In this document: positions 45,601 through 51,993 of the stretch, piece after piece | How the letters are laid out: the number at the start of each line of letters is the position of its first letter | How positions within the stretch are numbered: position 1 is the stretch's first letter | Assembly (NCBI GenBank): GCA_963739435.1 | Contig: CAVUAN010000006.1 | Coordinates: 62,001-126,000 of the forward strand | Length of the DNA stretch: 64,000 nucleotides | Direction of reading: 5' to 3' | DNA from: CAVUAN01 sp963739435 | GTDB lineage: Bacteria; Acidobacteriota; Thermoanaerobaculia; UBA5066; Gp7-AA6 | Notes under the pieces: generated by a model | The model's database searches: none | Told to the model about the DNA's origin: nothing | The model's input: the letters and a program-made list of their open reading frames with translations, nothing else | Position numbers and translations under genes: made by a program

Positions 45601-48152
45601 GTGAAAAATGAAATGAACGCGGGAAGGGAGAGCATCGTGAGGACGAAGAGCGTCCATCGGCCCGCTCCGGCTCCCCGGAGACACCACCCCGCCAGCAAGG
45701 TCGCAAACGTCGCGGGCGCCGACACGCTCCGCCTCAGGTTGTCGACCATCTTCCAGCGAGAGATCAGGGGAATCGCGTTGGCTGCGGGAGACAGCGGCAA
45801 AGCACGGGCCGTCCCGAGGATCCAGGGCAGAAGCTGCCAGTCGCCGCGGACCCAGCGATGCTGGCGCGAGACCGCCACCTCGTAGTGGCCAGGGAAGCCT
45901 TCGAAGAGCTCGACATCCGAAACGAACCCGGCCCTGGCGAAGAGACCCTCGAAAAGATCGTGGGACAGCTGGGTGTTCTCCGGAACCCGGTCATCGAGCG
46001 CCCGCTCGAACGCGTCCACGTCGTAGATTCCCTTGCCCGTGAAGATCCCTTCGCCGAAGAGGTCCTGGTACACATCCGACACGGCGAAGGCGTAAAGATC
46101 GATGCCGCGGGGGCCGGAGAACACGAGCTGGAAGAGCGTGCCCCATCCCATCTCGGGCAACGTCGGAGTCACGCGAGGCTGAAGGATGGCGTGCCCTTCC
46201 ACCACGCGTCCGGCGGGAGCGTCGAACCCGGGGAGGTTGAGCGGGTGGGCGATCGCTCCGACCAGCCGGCGCGCCGCGGCCCGCGGCAGGCGCGAATCGG
46301 CGTCGAGCGTGATGACGTAGCGAATCCCGGGAATCGCCTGGGGGGCGCCGCGCTCGAACGGAAGGAAAGAGGTGTCCGTCGCGCCGCGCAGGAGGCGGTT
46401 CAGCTCTCGCAGCTTGCCGCGCTTTCGCTCCCAGCCCATCCAGACCCCTTCCCGGTCGTTCCAGAGACGGCGGCGGTGGAGAAACCAGAAGCGCTCGCCG
46501 CCCCCGGCCGCGGGGCCGTGCCGTTCGTTGAGTTGCCGGATCGCCGCGCGCGCGAGCTCGACAAGAGCGTCATCCTCCGGGACCTTCTCGACGGCGGCAT
46601 CGGGCAAGTCCGAGAGGAGCGCGAACCGCAACTCCGGATCGGTATTGGCGAGGTAATGCACCTCCAATCTCTGGACGACATCGGTGACCTCGGACTCATC
46701 GGTCAGGAGCATCGGAATCACGACGAGCGTGCGGAGCTCCGCGGGCACGCCGGCCAAGAGCTCCAGCTTCGGAAGCCGCCGGGGGCCCAGCAGCCAGATG
46801 ACGAAGCGATTGATCAGCGCGATCGCGAGGTCGGACGCGGGGATGAGGCCGCAGAGAACGAGGAGAACGACGGACGAAGCGCGAACACCGTCGCGAGCCG
46901 TGAGGCTCGCCGGAACCGCCAGAATGGCCAGCGTCGAGAGAAGGATGGCGCCCAGATAGAGCGGCGTCGCCGCCCGCACCCACACGCGCCGCACCCATTG
47001 GCGGGCCGGGACCCGGAAGCCGAGATCCTTTTCGAGCCGGGACCGTCCCTCCGCGATGAGGTAGTAGCCAGGATCGCTCCGGCACGCTCCGGCGGTTGCA
47101 TCGCCGCGCGCCGCGGCGTCTCCCGCCATCCGCACCGCGCGCCGCGCCACGTCGAGCTCGTCGTGCCCGCTTCCCCGTGAGAGCTCTTCGACGGCATGGC
47201 GATACTGGTCGCGCGTGGAAAAGTCCATTTCCCTGACCCGTGTGCCGTCGCACAGAGACTCGTGGACCAGGCTCACGCTCTCGAAGAAGTCGGCCCAATC
47301 GATGGACGACAGCAGGCGCATGCTCGTGATGACGTTGCGGACCGTGGCGTGGTTGGCGACCTGCTGCTGGTGCTCGAGTCGAACGATTTCTTCGGCGGTT
47401 ATTCCCTCGCGGGCGAGCCGTCGGTCCAGCCACTCGAGAGCGGGCGTGACCGCGGGATCCTGCTCACGCAGCCGGCGGGCGAGCTGCACCAGGAACGCCT
47501 GCGAGAACCACCGCCGCTCGCGGCGCTCCAGCAACGCCATCGGGTCCGTCCCGGGCGCGTCGCCCGGTGTGAGCAAGGCATCAGCGATCGCGTCAGCCTC
47601 CTTCCGCGCGCCCCCCCGCGCCGCGACCTGCTCGGCCAGGCGCCTCAGGTTCTCCACCAGGACGACTCGAAGCGAGATCGCCAACGCCCAGAGCTCGCCG
47701 ATCGTCAGGGGCTGGACCCGCTGATAGGCGGCGGCAAAACGGCGGAGGGTCTCGAGCTCGATCCGGCTGTCCGTGTGCGCCACGAAGTCCCAGGCCAGGC
47801 CGTAGACACGGGGATAGCCCTCGAGTCCGCCGGAGGCGAGCTTCGGAAGCTCGCGATAGAAACCGGCCGGCAAATCCTCCTGGACCTGGCGGATCTGCTC
47901 CTCGACGATGTGGAAATTGTTGAGGAGCCACTCGGCCGCCGGGGAGATCGTGCTCGCCTCGCGGCTGGCCGCCGCGATCTCCCGATGCGACCGGAGAAGC
48001 GACCGGGCGTTTTCCCGCAGCCGCGGCAGCAGACGCCGCCCGCCCCACTTGCGGGGAGAGACGGCCTGTTCGGCCGCGAGCGCACCTGCGAACTGCTCCA
48101 GCTGCTCTGCCGAGAAGAGCTCCGCCCGAATCGGGCTGTCGGCTGTCCGCAT
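39645..48152 (-). CDS. ndvB: Cyclic beta-1,2-glucan synthase (NdvB/ChvB type)
   Basis: About 2835 residues in one unbroken frame. N-terminal membrane/helical region, then a GT84 glycosyltransferase with VITLDADSRLPRAAARRL (metal-binding DxD) and QHRWVRGDWQLLPW, followed by more helices (GAILLAAAAGIAFAASG), and two glycosyltransferase-36/GH94-type halves with GYSRWRGLDVTRW, GRYAVMMTAAGSG and, near the end, MGTGDWNDGMNRVGAGG, whose Asp is the expected phosphorolysis acid. The enzyme starts, elongates, trims and cyclises UDP-glucose-derived beta-1,2 glucan, which goes to the periplasm for osmotic adaptation. ATG 48152 follows AGAAGAGAG at 4 nt; a terminator hairpin (48206-48175) lies just upstream. 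No ndvA transporter is nearby. Confidence 0.93.
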   Translation of the reverse strand: MRTADSPIRAELFSAEQLEQFAGALAAEQAVSPRKWGGRRLLPRLRENARSLLRSHREIAAASREASTISPAAEWLLNNFHIVEEQIRQVQEDLPAGFYRELPKLASGGLEGYPRVYGLAWDFVAHTDSRIELETLRRFAAAYQRVQPLTIGELWALAISLRVVLVENLRRLAEQVAARGGARKEADAIADALLTPGDAPGTDPMALLERRERRWFSQAFLVQLARRLREQDPAVTPALEWLDRRLAREGITAEEIVRLEHQQQVANHATVRNVITSMRLLSSIDWADFFESVSLVHESLCDGTRVREMDFSTRDQYRHAVEELSRGSGHDELDVARRAVRMAGDAAARGDATAGACRSDPGYYLIAEGRSRLEKDLGFRVPARQWVRRVWVRAATPLYLGAILLSTLAILAVPASLTARDGVRASSVVLLVLCGLIPASDLAIALINRFVIWLLGPRRLPKLELLAGVPAELRTLVVIPMLLTDESEVTDVVQRLEVHYLANTDPELRFALLSDLPDAAVEKVPEDDALVELARAAIRQLNERHGPAAGGGERFWFLHRRRLWNDREGVWMGWERKRGKLRELNRLLRGATDTSFLPFERGAPQAIPGIRYVITLDADSRLPRAAARRLVGAIAHPLNLPGFDAPAGRVVEGHAILQPRVTPTLPEMGWGTLFQLVFSGPRGIDLYAFAVSDVYQDLFGEGIFTGKGIYDVDAFERALDDRVPENTQLSHDLFEGLFARAGFVSDVELFEGFPGHYEVAVSRQHRWVRGDWQLLPWILGTARALPLSPAANAIPLISRWKMVDNLRRSVSAPATFATLLAGWCLRGAGAGRWTLFVLTMLSLPAFISFFTSLLPDRKGIAKRSFLRGVAADLAVGLSQAVLRAAFLAHTAWLRCDAIARTLWRLGITRRHLLEWAPAAQAHRALDLEVLGFYRRMRGAILLAAAAGIAFAASGSNERAYAAPFLAFWLLSPLIARWVSLPPRKVESARLSAAQTRALRLIARRTWHYFERFAGPEFHNLPADNFQEVPKPEAARRTSPTNIGLALLATVAANDFGWIGLVDMAERLEAALAAAARLERFRGHLYNWYDTSDLAPLEPRYVSTVDSGNLAAHLITLKQACLERLGQPIATGSAVDGIGDVLELLRGSATALADAGRDHIVTSRQLAEALREAHALLTPVPATPAAWASLLTALSARAETLVDIVRALSHEGDPAGTGPALGWALALAECIASHARDLKATRDSLEPPEPLEGRLAAIARSAAFLVEGMDFTFLYDRPRDLFSIGYRPQDGSLDSGHYDLLASEARLASFVAVARGDVPVEHWFHLGRPLTPVGRGSALLSWSGSMFEYLMPDLVLDAPSGSLLEHSNRLAVRRQIQYGGERGVPWGISESAYNARDVNFIYQYSNFGVSSLGLKRGLSDDLVVAPYATALAAMVDPVAASENFQRLASVGALGRYGFYDSIDYTASRLPEGEKLEVVKAYMAHHQGMTVVALANVLLEETMRRRFGAEPAVQATELLLQERTPRTVAVARPVSDARADHGADDVPPVLRRFRSPHDPTPRTHLLSNGRYAVMMTAAGSGYSRWRGLDVTRWREDTTRDPWGTYVFLTDTESGKNWSAGFQPAGIEPDSYEAVYSEDRVEIHRSDGLIATSLRVVVSTEDDAEIRQVSVTNRGTRRSEIEVTSYAEIVLAPPAADAAHPAFSNLFVQTEFVPELETLLAHRRPRDREEPVWAAQVMTVDGEMVGAAQYETDRARFVGRGRSIREPVAIADRRPLSNTTGTVLDPVFSLRRRLRVEPGATVRVQLATAVADSRERVLMLAGKYRDPAAFDRVSSLAWTQAQVQLRHLGISTDEAHLFQRLATRILYSDPTLRAPIETLLRNRRGPSALWGHGISGDIPIVLVRIDQVEDQGIVRQLLRAHEYWKMKGLAVDLVIVNEEPTSYSPELGATLDALVRAGSRALGVASENATGRVFVLRGKQLSGEERDGLAAAARVVLLSRQGTLAQQVIRLLRSVPVPRAARTVIVGPAPAERTPPTMPLEFFNGMGGFSEEEGEYVTVLGERQWTPAPWINVLANPSFGCLVSESGSGYTWAVNSRENQLTPWSNDPVSDPPGEALFLRDEETGEIWGPTPLPIRGEGPTVVRHGQGYSRFEYEHRGIATELLVFVAQEDPVKISRLFIENRSRTARTLTITVYAEWVLGAQRAAGAPSIATELDSETQAIFARNSWNEAFAGRVAFADIGGAPTGWTADRTEFLGRNGGLAAPAGLARGTALLRRTGAGLDPCAALQVQLRLTPGQRQEVVVLLGQGRDAGQARELVARYRAQDLDLALAAVRGQWKDTLTALQVKTPDRSMDLLLNRWLLYQALSCRLRARAAFYQAGGAWGFRDQLQDGMSFTVARPDLAREHLLRAASRQFEEGDVQHWWHDPGGKGVRTRISDDLLWLAYATHHYVEVTGDRGVLDVPVPFLAAPPLAPEETDRYFEPQVSSEKASLFEHCARALDRSLAVGSHGLPLMGTGDWNDGMNRVGAGGQGESVWLGWFLHANLVQFAGLAQERGELKRALTWRSHASALKVAIERDGWDGDWYRRAYFDDGTPLGSASNDECRIDSIAQSWAVLSGAANGDRGRRAMAAVDEYLIRRGDALVLLFTPPFDRTALEPGYIKGYDPGVRENGGQYSHAAVWATMAYAAQDDGDKAGELFAILNPINRTSTRSGLHRYKVEPYVMAGDVYSQPPHTGRGGWSWYTGSAGWMYRAGVEWILGFRLRGKSLHVDPCIPRAWPGYEITFRYHSARYRLSVENPRGAMRGVTSISLDGGPVTGSGIPLADDGREHEIAVVLG

Positions 48153-48174
48153 CGGCTCTCTTCTTACCACGGGC

Positions 48175-48206
48175 AAAAAAAATGCCGAGTCGCAAGCCGG
48201 CTCGGC
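48175..48206 (-). terminator. Terminator/attenuator between BON gene and ndvB
   Basis: On the minus strand GCCGAG (48206-48201) and CTCGGC (48189-48184) form a stem with an 11-nt loop, followed by A and a run of eight T (48182-48175). It ends the BON-gene transcript 23 bp after which the ndvB start codon begins, leaving hardly any room for a separate ndvB promoter. Confidence 0.75.
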
Positions 48207-48228
48207 GAGAAGGGAGAAATCTTGGAGA

Positions 48229-48552
48229 TCAGGCCGTCGGGGGCGACTTGACCTGGAGATTGTTGATCACTTTGGTGACTCCGTCGACGGTCCGGACGGC
48301 GTCCGTCGCGTCGGACCTGACCTTGGCGTTCGGGACTTCACCCGCCAGAGTCACGACGCCGTTGGTGACATTGATGCCGATGTTCACGATGTTCGAGAAG
48401 CGATCGGTTGTCAGCTTCGCCTTGACCGCGGCGTGAATGGAGCTGTCGTCAATCTGGCGGCTCACAGGCTGGGTCGTCGAGCAGCCGGCAACGAACACGG
48501 CTACGGCCATGGAGACGGCAACGGTCAGGATTCCTTTGGTACGACGATTCAT
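48229..48552 (-). CDS. BON-domain lipoprotein
   Basis: 107 residues: signal peptide with lipobox FVAGC (Cys23), then one BON domain (SSIHAAVKAKLTTDRFSNIV, VNVTNGVVTLAGEVPNAKVR, RTVDGVTKVINNLQVKS). BON lipoproteins such as OsmY-like or YraP-like proteins sit in the periplasm or on the outer membrane and help envelope stability under osmotic stress. The ATG at 48552 has AGAGGAA in front. Its position before ndvB, an osmoregulated glucan synthase, fits this. Confidence 0.85.
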   Translation of the reverse strand: MNRRTKGILTVAVSMAVAVFVAGCSTTQPVSRQIDDSSIHAAVKAKLTTDRFSNIVNIGINVTNGVVTLAGEVPNAKVRSDATDAVRTVDGVTKVINNLQVKSPPTA

Positions 48553-48640
48553 GGGTTCCTCTAATCTTTCTAGGCAGTTCCGTCGACACGGTGAATCCGG
48601 ATCAATCGGAGCCGCCAGCGGAAACGTGCGGACGAGCAAA

Positions 48641-48793
48641 TCACGCGATGGCGCGGTTCCCTCGCAACAGGTGCAACACGACGGCGATAACCGCCAGGAC
48701 GATGAGAATGTGGATGAATCCCGTCGTGACCTGAAACGCGAAGAGACCCAGGGCCCAGAGAACCAGGAGAACAATGGCGACCGTCATCAACAT
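48641..48793 (-). CDS. Small two-helix membrane peptide (lmo0937/DUF5670-like)
   Basis: 50 residues, MLMTVAIVLLVLWALGLF followed by a second hydrophobic stretch IHILIVLAVIAVVLHLLRGN, the pattern of the lmo0937 family of tiny stress-linked inner-membrane peptides of unknown role. The ATG at 48793 has a near-perfect AAAGGAGG at 6-nt spacing, strong support for a gene this short. It lies between the BON gene and the AI-2E permease. The conserved 33-bp element at 48870-48902 is about 75 bp upstream. Confidence 0.85.
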   Translation of the reverse strand: MLMTVAIVLLVLWALGLFAFQVTTGFIHILIVLAVIAVVLHLLRGNRAIA

Positions 48794-48869
48794 AGAGAAC
48801 CTCCTTTTGCGAATTCCGAACGGCTGAGCATGCATCGCCGGACCTTCATCATCGCCGGCCGGCGGAGCG

Positions 48870-48902
48870 GGGTCCAATCGTTTGTTTCGCTCGAGTTGAG
48901 AC
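48870..48902 (-). repeat. 33-bp shared upstream element, copy 1
   Basis: On the minus strand this reads GTCTCAACTCGAGCGAAACA and continues AACGATTGGACCC. Copy 2 at 51205-51237 differs at one base (CC for CT after CAA). Both stand upstream of, and read towards, genes for small envelope proteins, this copy 77 bp before the DUF5670-like gene. Whether it is a promoter, a protein site or a dispersed repeat cannot be told from two copies. Confidence 0.75.
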
Positions 48903-48930
48903 CCGCGAGCGTTGGAATGACAGCCCTGCG

Positions 48931-49992
48931 TCAGGCCTTCGCGCCGTCGGCCGCGAGGGCCTGGGCCGCCATGTGCTCCCGATAGTGTCGATACGTCACC
49001 GTCAGGACGGCCACGACCGGGATCGCGAGAAACACTCCGATCAATCCACCCACCGCCGCGCCGCAGAGGATGGCGAGGATGACGGCCAACGGGTGCATGT
49101 GAGTTCCCGGGCCCACGATTTTCGGGTAGACGACGTAATCCTGCACGGCCCGCAGCACAAGAAGAAAGAGCAAGACGCCGATGGCCAGCGCAGGCGAGTG
49201 GAAGGCCGCGAAGCCGACCGCGAGGAGCCCGATCGAGAGGGGTCCCGCCAGCGGAATGAATTCGAGCGCGCCCGCGGCGACGCCGAGCACAACCGCGTAC
49301 GGGACGCCCATCGCCAGAAACCCGGCCGTGCACACGACGCCGATGAGCAGACAGGCCGTGACCTGGGCGCGAATGTAGGCCGCCAGGGTTTCGTTGATTT
49401 CACCCAAGAAAGCGATCCCGCGCGACCGGTGGCGTCCCCGGGGCAGAACCTTCAAGGCGACATCACACATGCGCCGCGCGTCTCGCAGCAAGAAGAACGC
49501 CAGAATGGGTACGAGGATCAGCCAGGGCAATGAGGTCAGAGCTCCTCCGATTCGCGGAAGCAGGTCGCTCGTCACATAAGTTTCGCCGGCGGCTACTCCT
49601 TGATGGACTGCTTGATCGACGGCCTCGCGCACCTCTCCAGGAAGCACCCGGATCTGGTAGCCAGCCTGCCAGACGCGCCACTGGTCCTGAGCCCGCGCGA
49701 GGTAGCTCGGGGCCTCTTTCGCGAGCTCTGCGACCTCCCGAATCAGGACCGGAAGGAGCAAGAGAACGGTGACCGCGATGGATCCGAAGATTGCCAGATA
49801 GATCACGCCGATCGCCAGCGGCAGCGGAAGCACGAAGCGGCGCCCGCGCGCGGAGATTGGCCGGCGAAGAACTCGAACCAGAGGAGCGACCAGATAGGCA
49901 AAGAACACCGCCAGGACCAGGAGAAGAAGAACACTCGTCAGGCGATAGAGAACCCAGAGCGCAAGAGCCGCGCCGACCAGGACGAGCAGCAC
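48931..49992 (-). CDS. AI-2E family permease
   Basis: 353 residues with seven to eight hydrophobic segments. Family blocks: VLAVFFAYLVAPLVRVLRRP early, a central amphipathic part (ELAKEAPSYLARAQDQW), then IRAQVTACLLIGVVCTAGF, GVPYAVVLGVAAGALEFIPLAGP and QDYVVYPKIVG. Members export AI-2, other small molecules or Na+; the name is not proof of quorum signalling. GTG at 49992 is the first usable start; sequence upstream in frame looks basic and polar (SSRRTESVHSARF). Next to BON, DUF5670-like and DUF6600-like genes in the same direction. Confidence 0.85.
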   Translation of the reverse strand: MLLVLVGAALALWVLYRLTSVLLLLVLAVFFAYLVAPLVRVLRRPISARGRRFVLPLPLAIGVIYLAIFGSIAVTVLLLLPVLIREVAELAKEAPSYLARAQDQWRVWQAGYQIRVLPGEVREAVDQAVHQGVAAGETYVTSDLLPRIGGALTSLPWLILVPILAFFLLRDARRMCDVALKVLPRGRHRSRGIAFLGEINETLAAYIRAQVTACLLIGVVCTAGFLAMGVPYAVVLGVAAGALEFIPLAGPLSIGLLAVGFAAFHSPALAIGVLLFLLVLRAVQDYVVYPKIVGPGTHMHPLAVILAILCGAAVGGLIGVFLAIPVVAVLTVTYRHYREHMAAQALAADGAKA

Positions 49993-50087
49993 CTCGAGAG
50001 TCGCTCGGACGACCGGCCGCGATGCCGCCGTTTCCGCGGCGTCCTCGGAGAAACGGGCCGAATGAACACTCTCTGTGCGGCGGCTAC

Positions 50088-51176
50088 TCAGGGTCTTTCT
50101 CCCTCAGGCTTCTTGTCCTTCTCTCCCTCAGGCTTCTTGTCCTTTTCAACCGGCTTCCCTTTCCCGGCATCCGGCTTGGGCTTGGGGGCCTGATCGGCGG
50201 GCCGGATCGCTTCCGCCTGGCGAGGCGGGTTTTGAGCGTGCGCCGCAGGCGCCTGAGCCGACTTGGGCTGCGATTGCGCCGGCGGTCCGTCATGGCCCTT
50301 TGGAGGTTTCGAACCAACGGGCCCCTGATCGACCGGTGCTTTGGCGTGCTTCTCCTCTTGGGGAGGCGCGGGCGAACGGGGAACCTTTTGCGGCTCGGAT
50401 CGGGGAGCAGCCTGCGGTCGGGCGGAGGCGGCCTTCATCTCGCGCGCTGGCGCCACGACGGCCAGCCGGGCCGTCCCGGCCGACACAACGCGAGGCGCGG
50501 TCCCGGCTGTCTGGATGCTTCTGGTCTCAATCTTGCCGCCGGCAGCGCGCTCGATGGTCTCCATCGGAAGCGCCGTATTCCGCACGATGCCCCCCGTCAC
50601 CCCAAAACTGGTTACGGGTTTCGTCTGGCGGAATATCGCCGCGGTCTGTGCCGCCGGGATGCGCACCGTCGCCACGTTTCGACCGACGAAGCGGTTCGTA
50701 GGCACGAAGACGTACTGCGTCTGGGTCACCACGACAGGCCTCCCGGAATAGCCGGAAGCGCCGAAAACGAGGGTGGGCGGCAGGGGCGCCCAGCCGACGT
50801 AATCGTTGCTGTAGCTCCAGGTCACCCACGCCGGCGCCCAAATGGTTCCGGGCACCCAGGACCAGCCGTAGCCCTCGATGAAGGCCCAGGTCCCGTAGTG
50901 GTAAGGGTTGCCTCCCCACGGGTCGTTGGACACCCAGGTCCATCCGTACTCGGTATAGATCCATTGTCCGTTGCTGTACGGCTGCCAGTCCGCGGCCACG
51001 CGCGCGGGCACCCAGCACTGACCGTAGCGGCAGTCGACCCACCGGCCGTAGGGTGCGAGCTCGTCGTAGAACCCTCCGATTGTCACATTCACGCTGACCT
51101 GCGCCTTCGCCGCTTGCGCGGAAAAGCCGATTACTGCAGCAGCGACAAACAACGTTCGTATGGCGAACTTCTTCAT
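50088..51176 (-). CDS. Secreted DUF6600-type repeat protein with Pro/Lys tail
   Basis: 362 residues. Signal peptide (TLFVAAAVIGFSAQAAKA) then a Trp/Tyr/Gly-rich domain with FYDELAPYGRWVDCRYGQCW, YSNGQWIYTEYGWTWVSND, PYHYGTWAFIEGYGWSWVPG and WAPAWVTW, the repeated pattern of DUF6600 proteins common in Proteobacteria and Acidobacteriota, function unknown. The last 130 residues are low complexity, Pro/Lys/Glu-rich, ending in a repeated GEKDKKPEGE, probably disordered. ATG 51176 is the start; the open frame continues upstream through the 33-bp element but that part lacks coding character. Confidence 0.8.
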   Translation of the reverse strand: MKKFAIRTLFVAAAVIGFSAQAAKAQVSVNVTIGGFYDELAPYGRWVDCRYGQCWVPARVAADWQPYSNGQWIYTEYGWTWVSNDPWGGNPYHYGTWAFIEGYGWSWVPGTIWAPAWVTWSYSNDYVGWAPLPPTLVFGASGYSGRPVVVTQTQYVFVPTNRFVGRNVATVRIPAAQTAAIFRQTKPVTSFGVTGGIVRNTALPMETIERAAGGKIETRSIQTAGTAPRVVSAGTARLAVVAPAREMKAASARPQAAPRSEPQKVPRSPAPPQEEKHAKAPVDQGPVGSKPPKGHDGPPAQSQPKSAQAPAAHAQNPPRQAEAIRPADQAPKPKPDAGKGKPVEKDKKPEGEKDKKPEGERP

Positions 51177-51204
51177 GTTCGTAGCATGTGACACCCGCCA
51201 GAAC

Positions 51205-51237
51205 GGGTCCAATCGTTTGTTTCGCTCGGGTTGAGAC
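51205..51237 (-). repeat. 33-bp shared upstream element, copy 2
   Basis: Minus strand GTCTCAACCCGAGCGAAACA followed by AACGATTGGACCC, 32 of 33 bases as in copy 1 at 48870-48902. It ends 29 bp before the DUF6600-like start codon. Similar sequence does not appear elsewhere in the window. Confidence 0.75.
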
Positions 51238-51267
51238 GTCGAAGGATGGAGGATTTGAACCCTCAAC

Positions 51268-51928
51268 TCACTTGATCAGCCCTTCGCGCAGCGCGCGCGC
51301 CACGGCTTCCGTCCTCGAATGCACGTGCAGCTTCTCGTAAATCGAACGCAGGTGGAAGTTGACGGTATGAGCGCTGATTCCCAGTTCCGCAGCCGCTGTC
51401 TTGTTCTGATGCCCCTCCATCACGAGCTTCAACAGCCGCAGTTCCTGCGGCGAAAGGCCGGCCGCCGTTGTGGGAGCTTCTGACTTTCGAAACAACTCCA
51501 CCACACGCTTCGCCACTTCCGGCGACATCACTGCGCCCCCGTCCGCAATCTCTTTCACGGACTCCAGCAGGCGGGCCGGCGACGTTTTCTTGAGCAGGTA
51601 TCCGCAGGCGCCGGCGCAGATCGCTCGAAAAATCCGGTCGTCATCCTTGAACACCGTGAGCATGCACCGCCGCGATCGAAGGGTGGCGCTCCCGCAGGAT
51701 TCGCACTCCGTCGATACCGCTCATTCCCGGCAAGCCGATATCGACGAGCGCTACGCGTGGCGGCTCGACTCCGATTTCCGCCAGCGCGTCTTCCATCGAC
51801 CCGTAGGCATGTTTGCACTCAAAGGGAGGCGTGCTGTTGATGAGGAACGCCAGGCCGTCACGCAATTCCCGTTGATCCTCGATGATCGCCACACCGATCA
51901 CGGACTCGGAAAGTTGGTGCTCCGTCAC
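51268..51928 (-). pseudogene. NarL/FixJ-family response regulator, one frame break
   Basis: Receiver domain (GVAIIEDQRELRDGLAFLI, phosphoacceptor in RVALVDIGLPGMSGIDGV) and, after one extra base near 51664, the rest of the receiver (MLTVFKDDDRIFRAICAGAC, LLKKTSPARLLESV) and a LuxR-type helix-turn-helix (GLSPQELRLLKLVMEGHQNK, AELGISAHTVNFHLRSIYEK). Reconstructed length is 219 residues, normal for the family. The start is taken as GTG 51928 (TEHQLSESVIGVAII); GTGs at 51949 and 51901 are alternatives. It follows the Y_Y_Y kinase and has a copy of the 16-bp inverted repeat about 40 bp upstream, suggesting autoregulation. I infer it controls the secreted-protein genes to the right. Confidence 0.85.
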
Positions 51929-51966
51929 GAAGACTTCACTGTAATGCACGGCACTCGGCCGGCGAC

Positions 51967-51982
51967 CTACTCGAACGAGTAG
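51967..51982 (-). promoter_or_regulatory. 16-bp inverted repeat, site A
   Basis: CTACTCG-AA-CGAGTAG, a perfect 7-2-7 inverted repeat, 12 bp after the kinase stop and 38 bp before the regulator start. Read towards the regulator it continues GGT like the other three copies (55085, 57794, 60395). Confidence 0.75.
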
Positions 51983-51993
51983 CGCCTGCCAGC

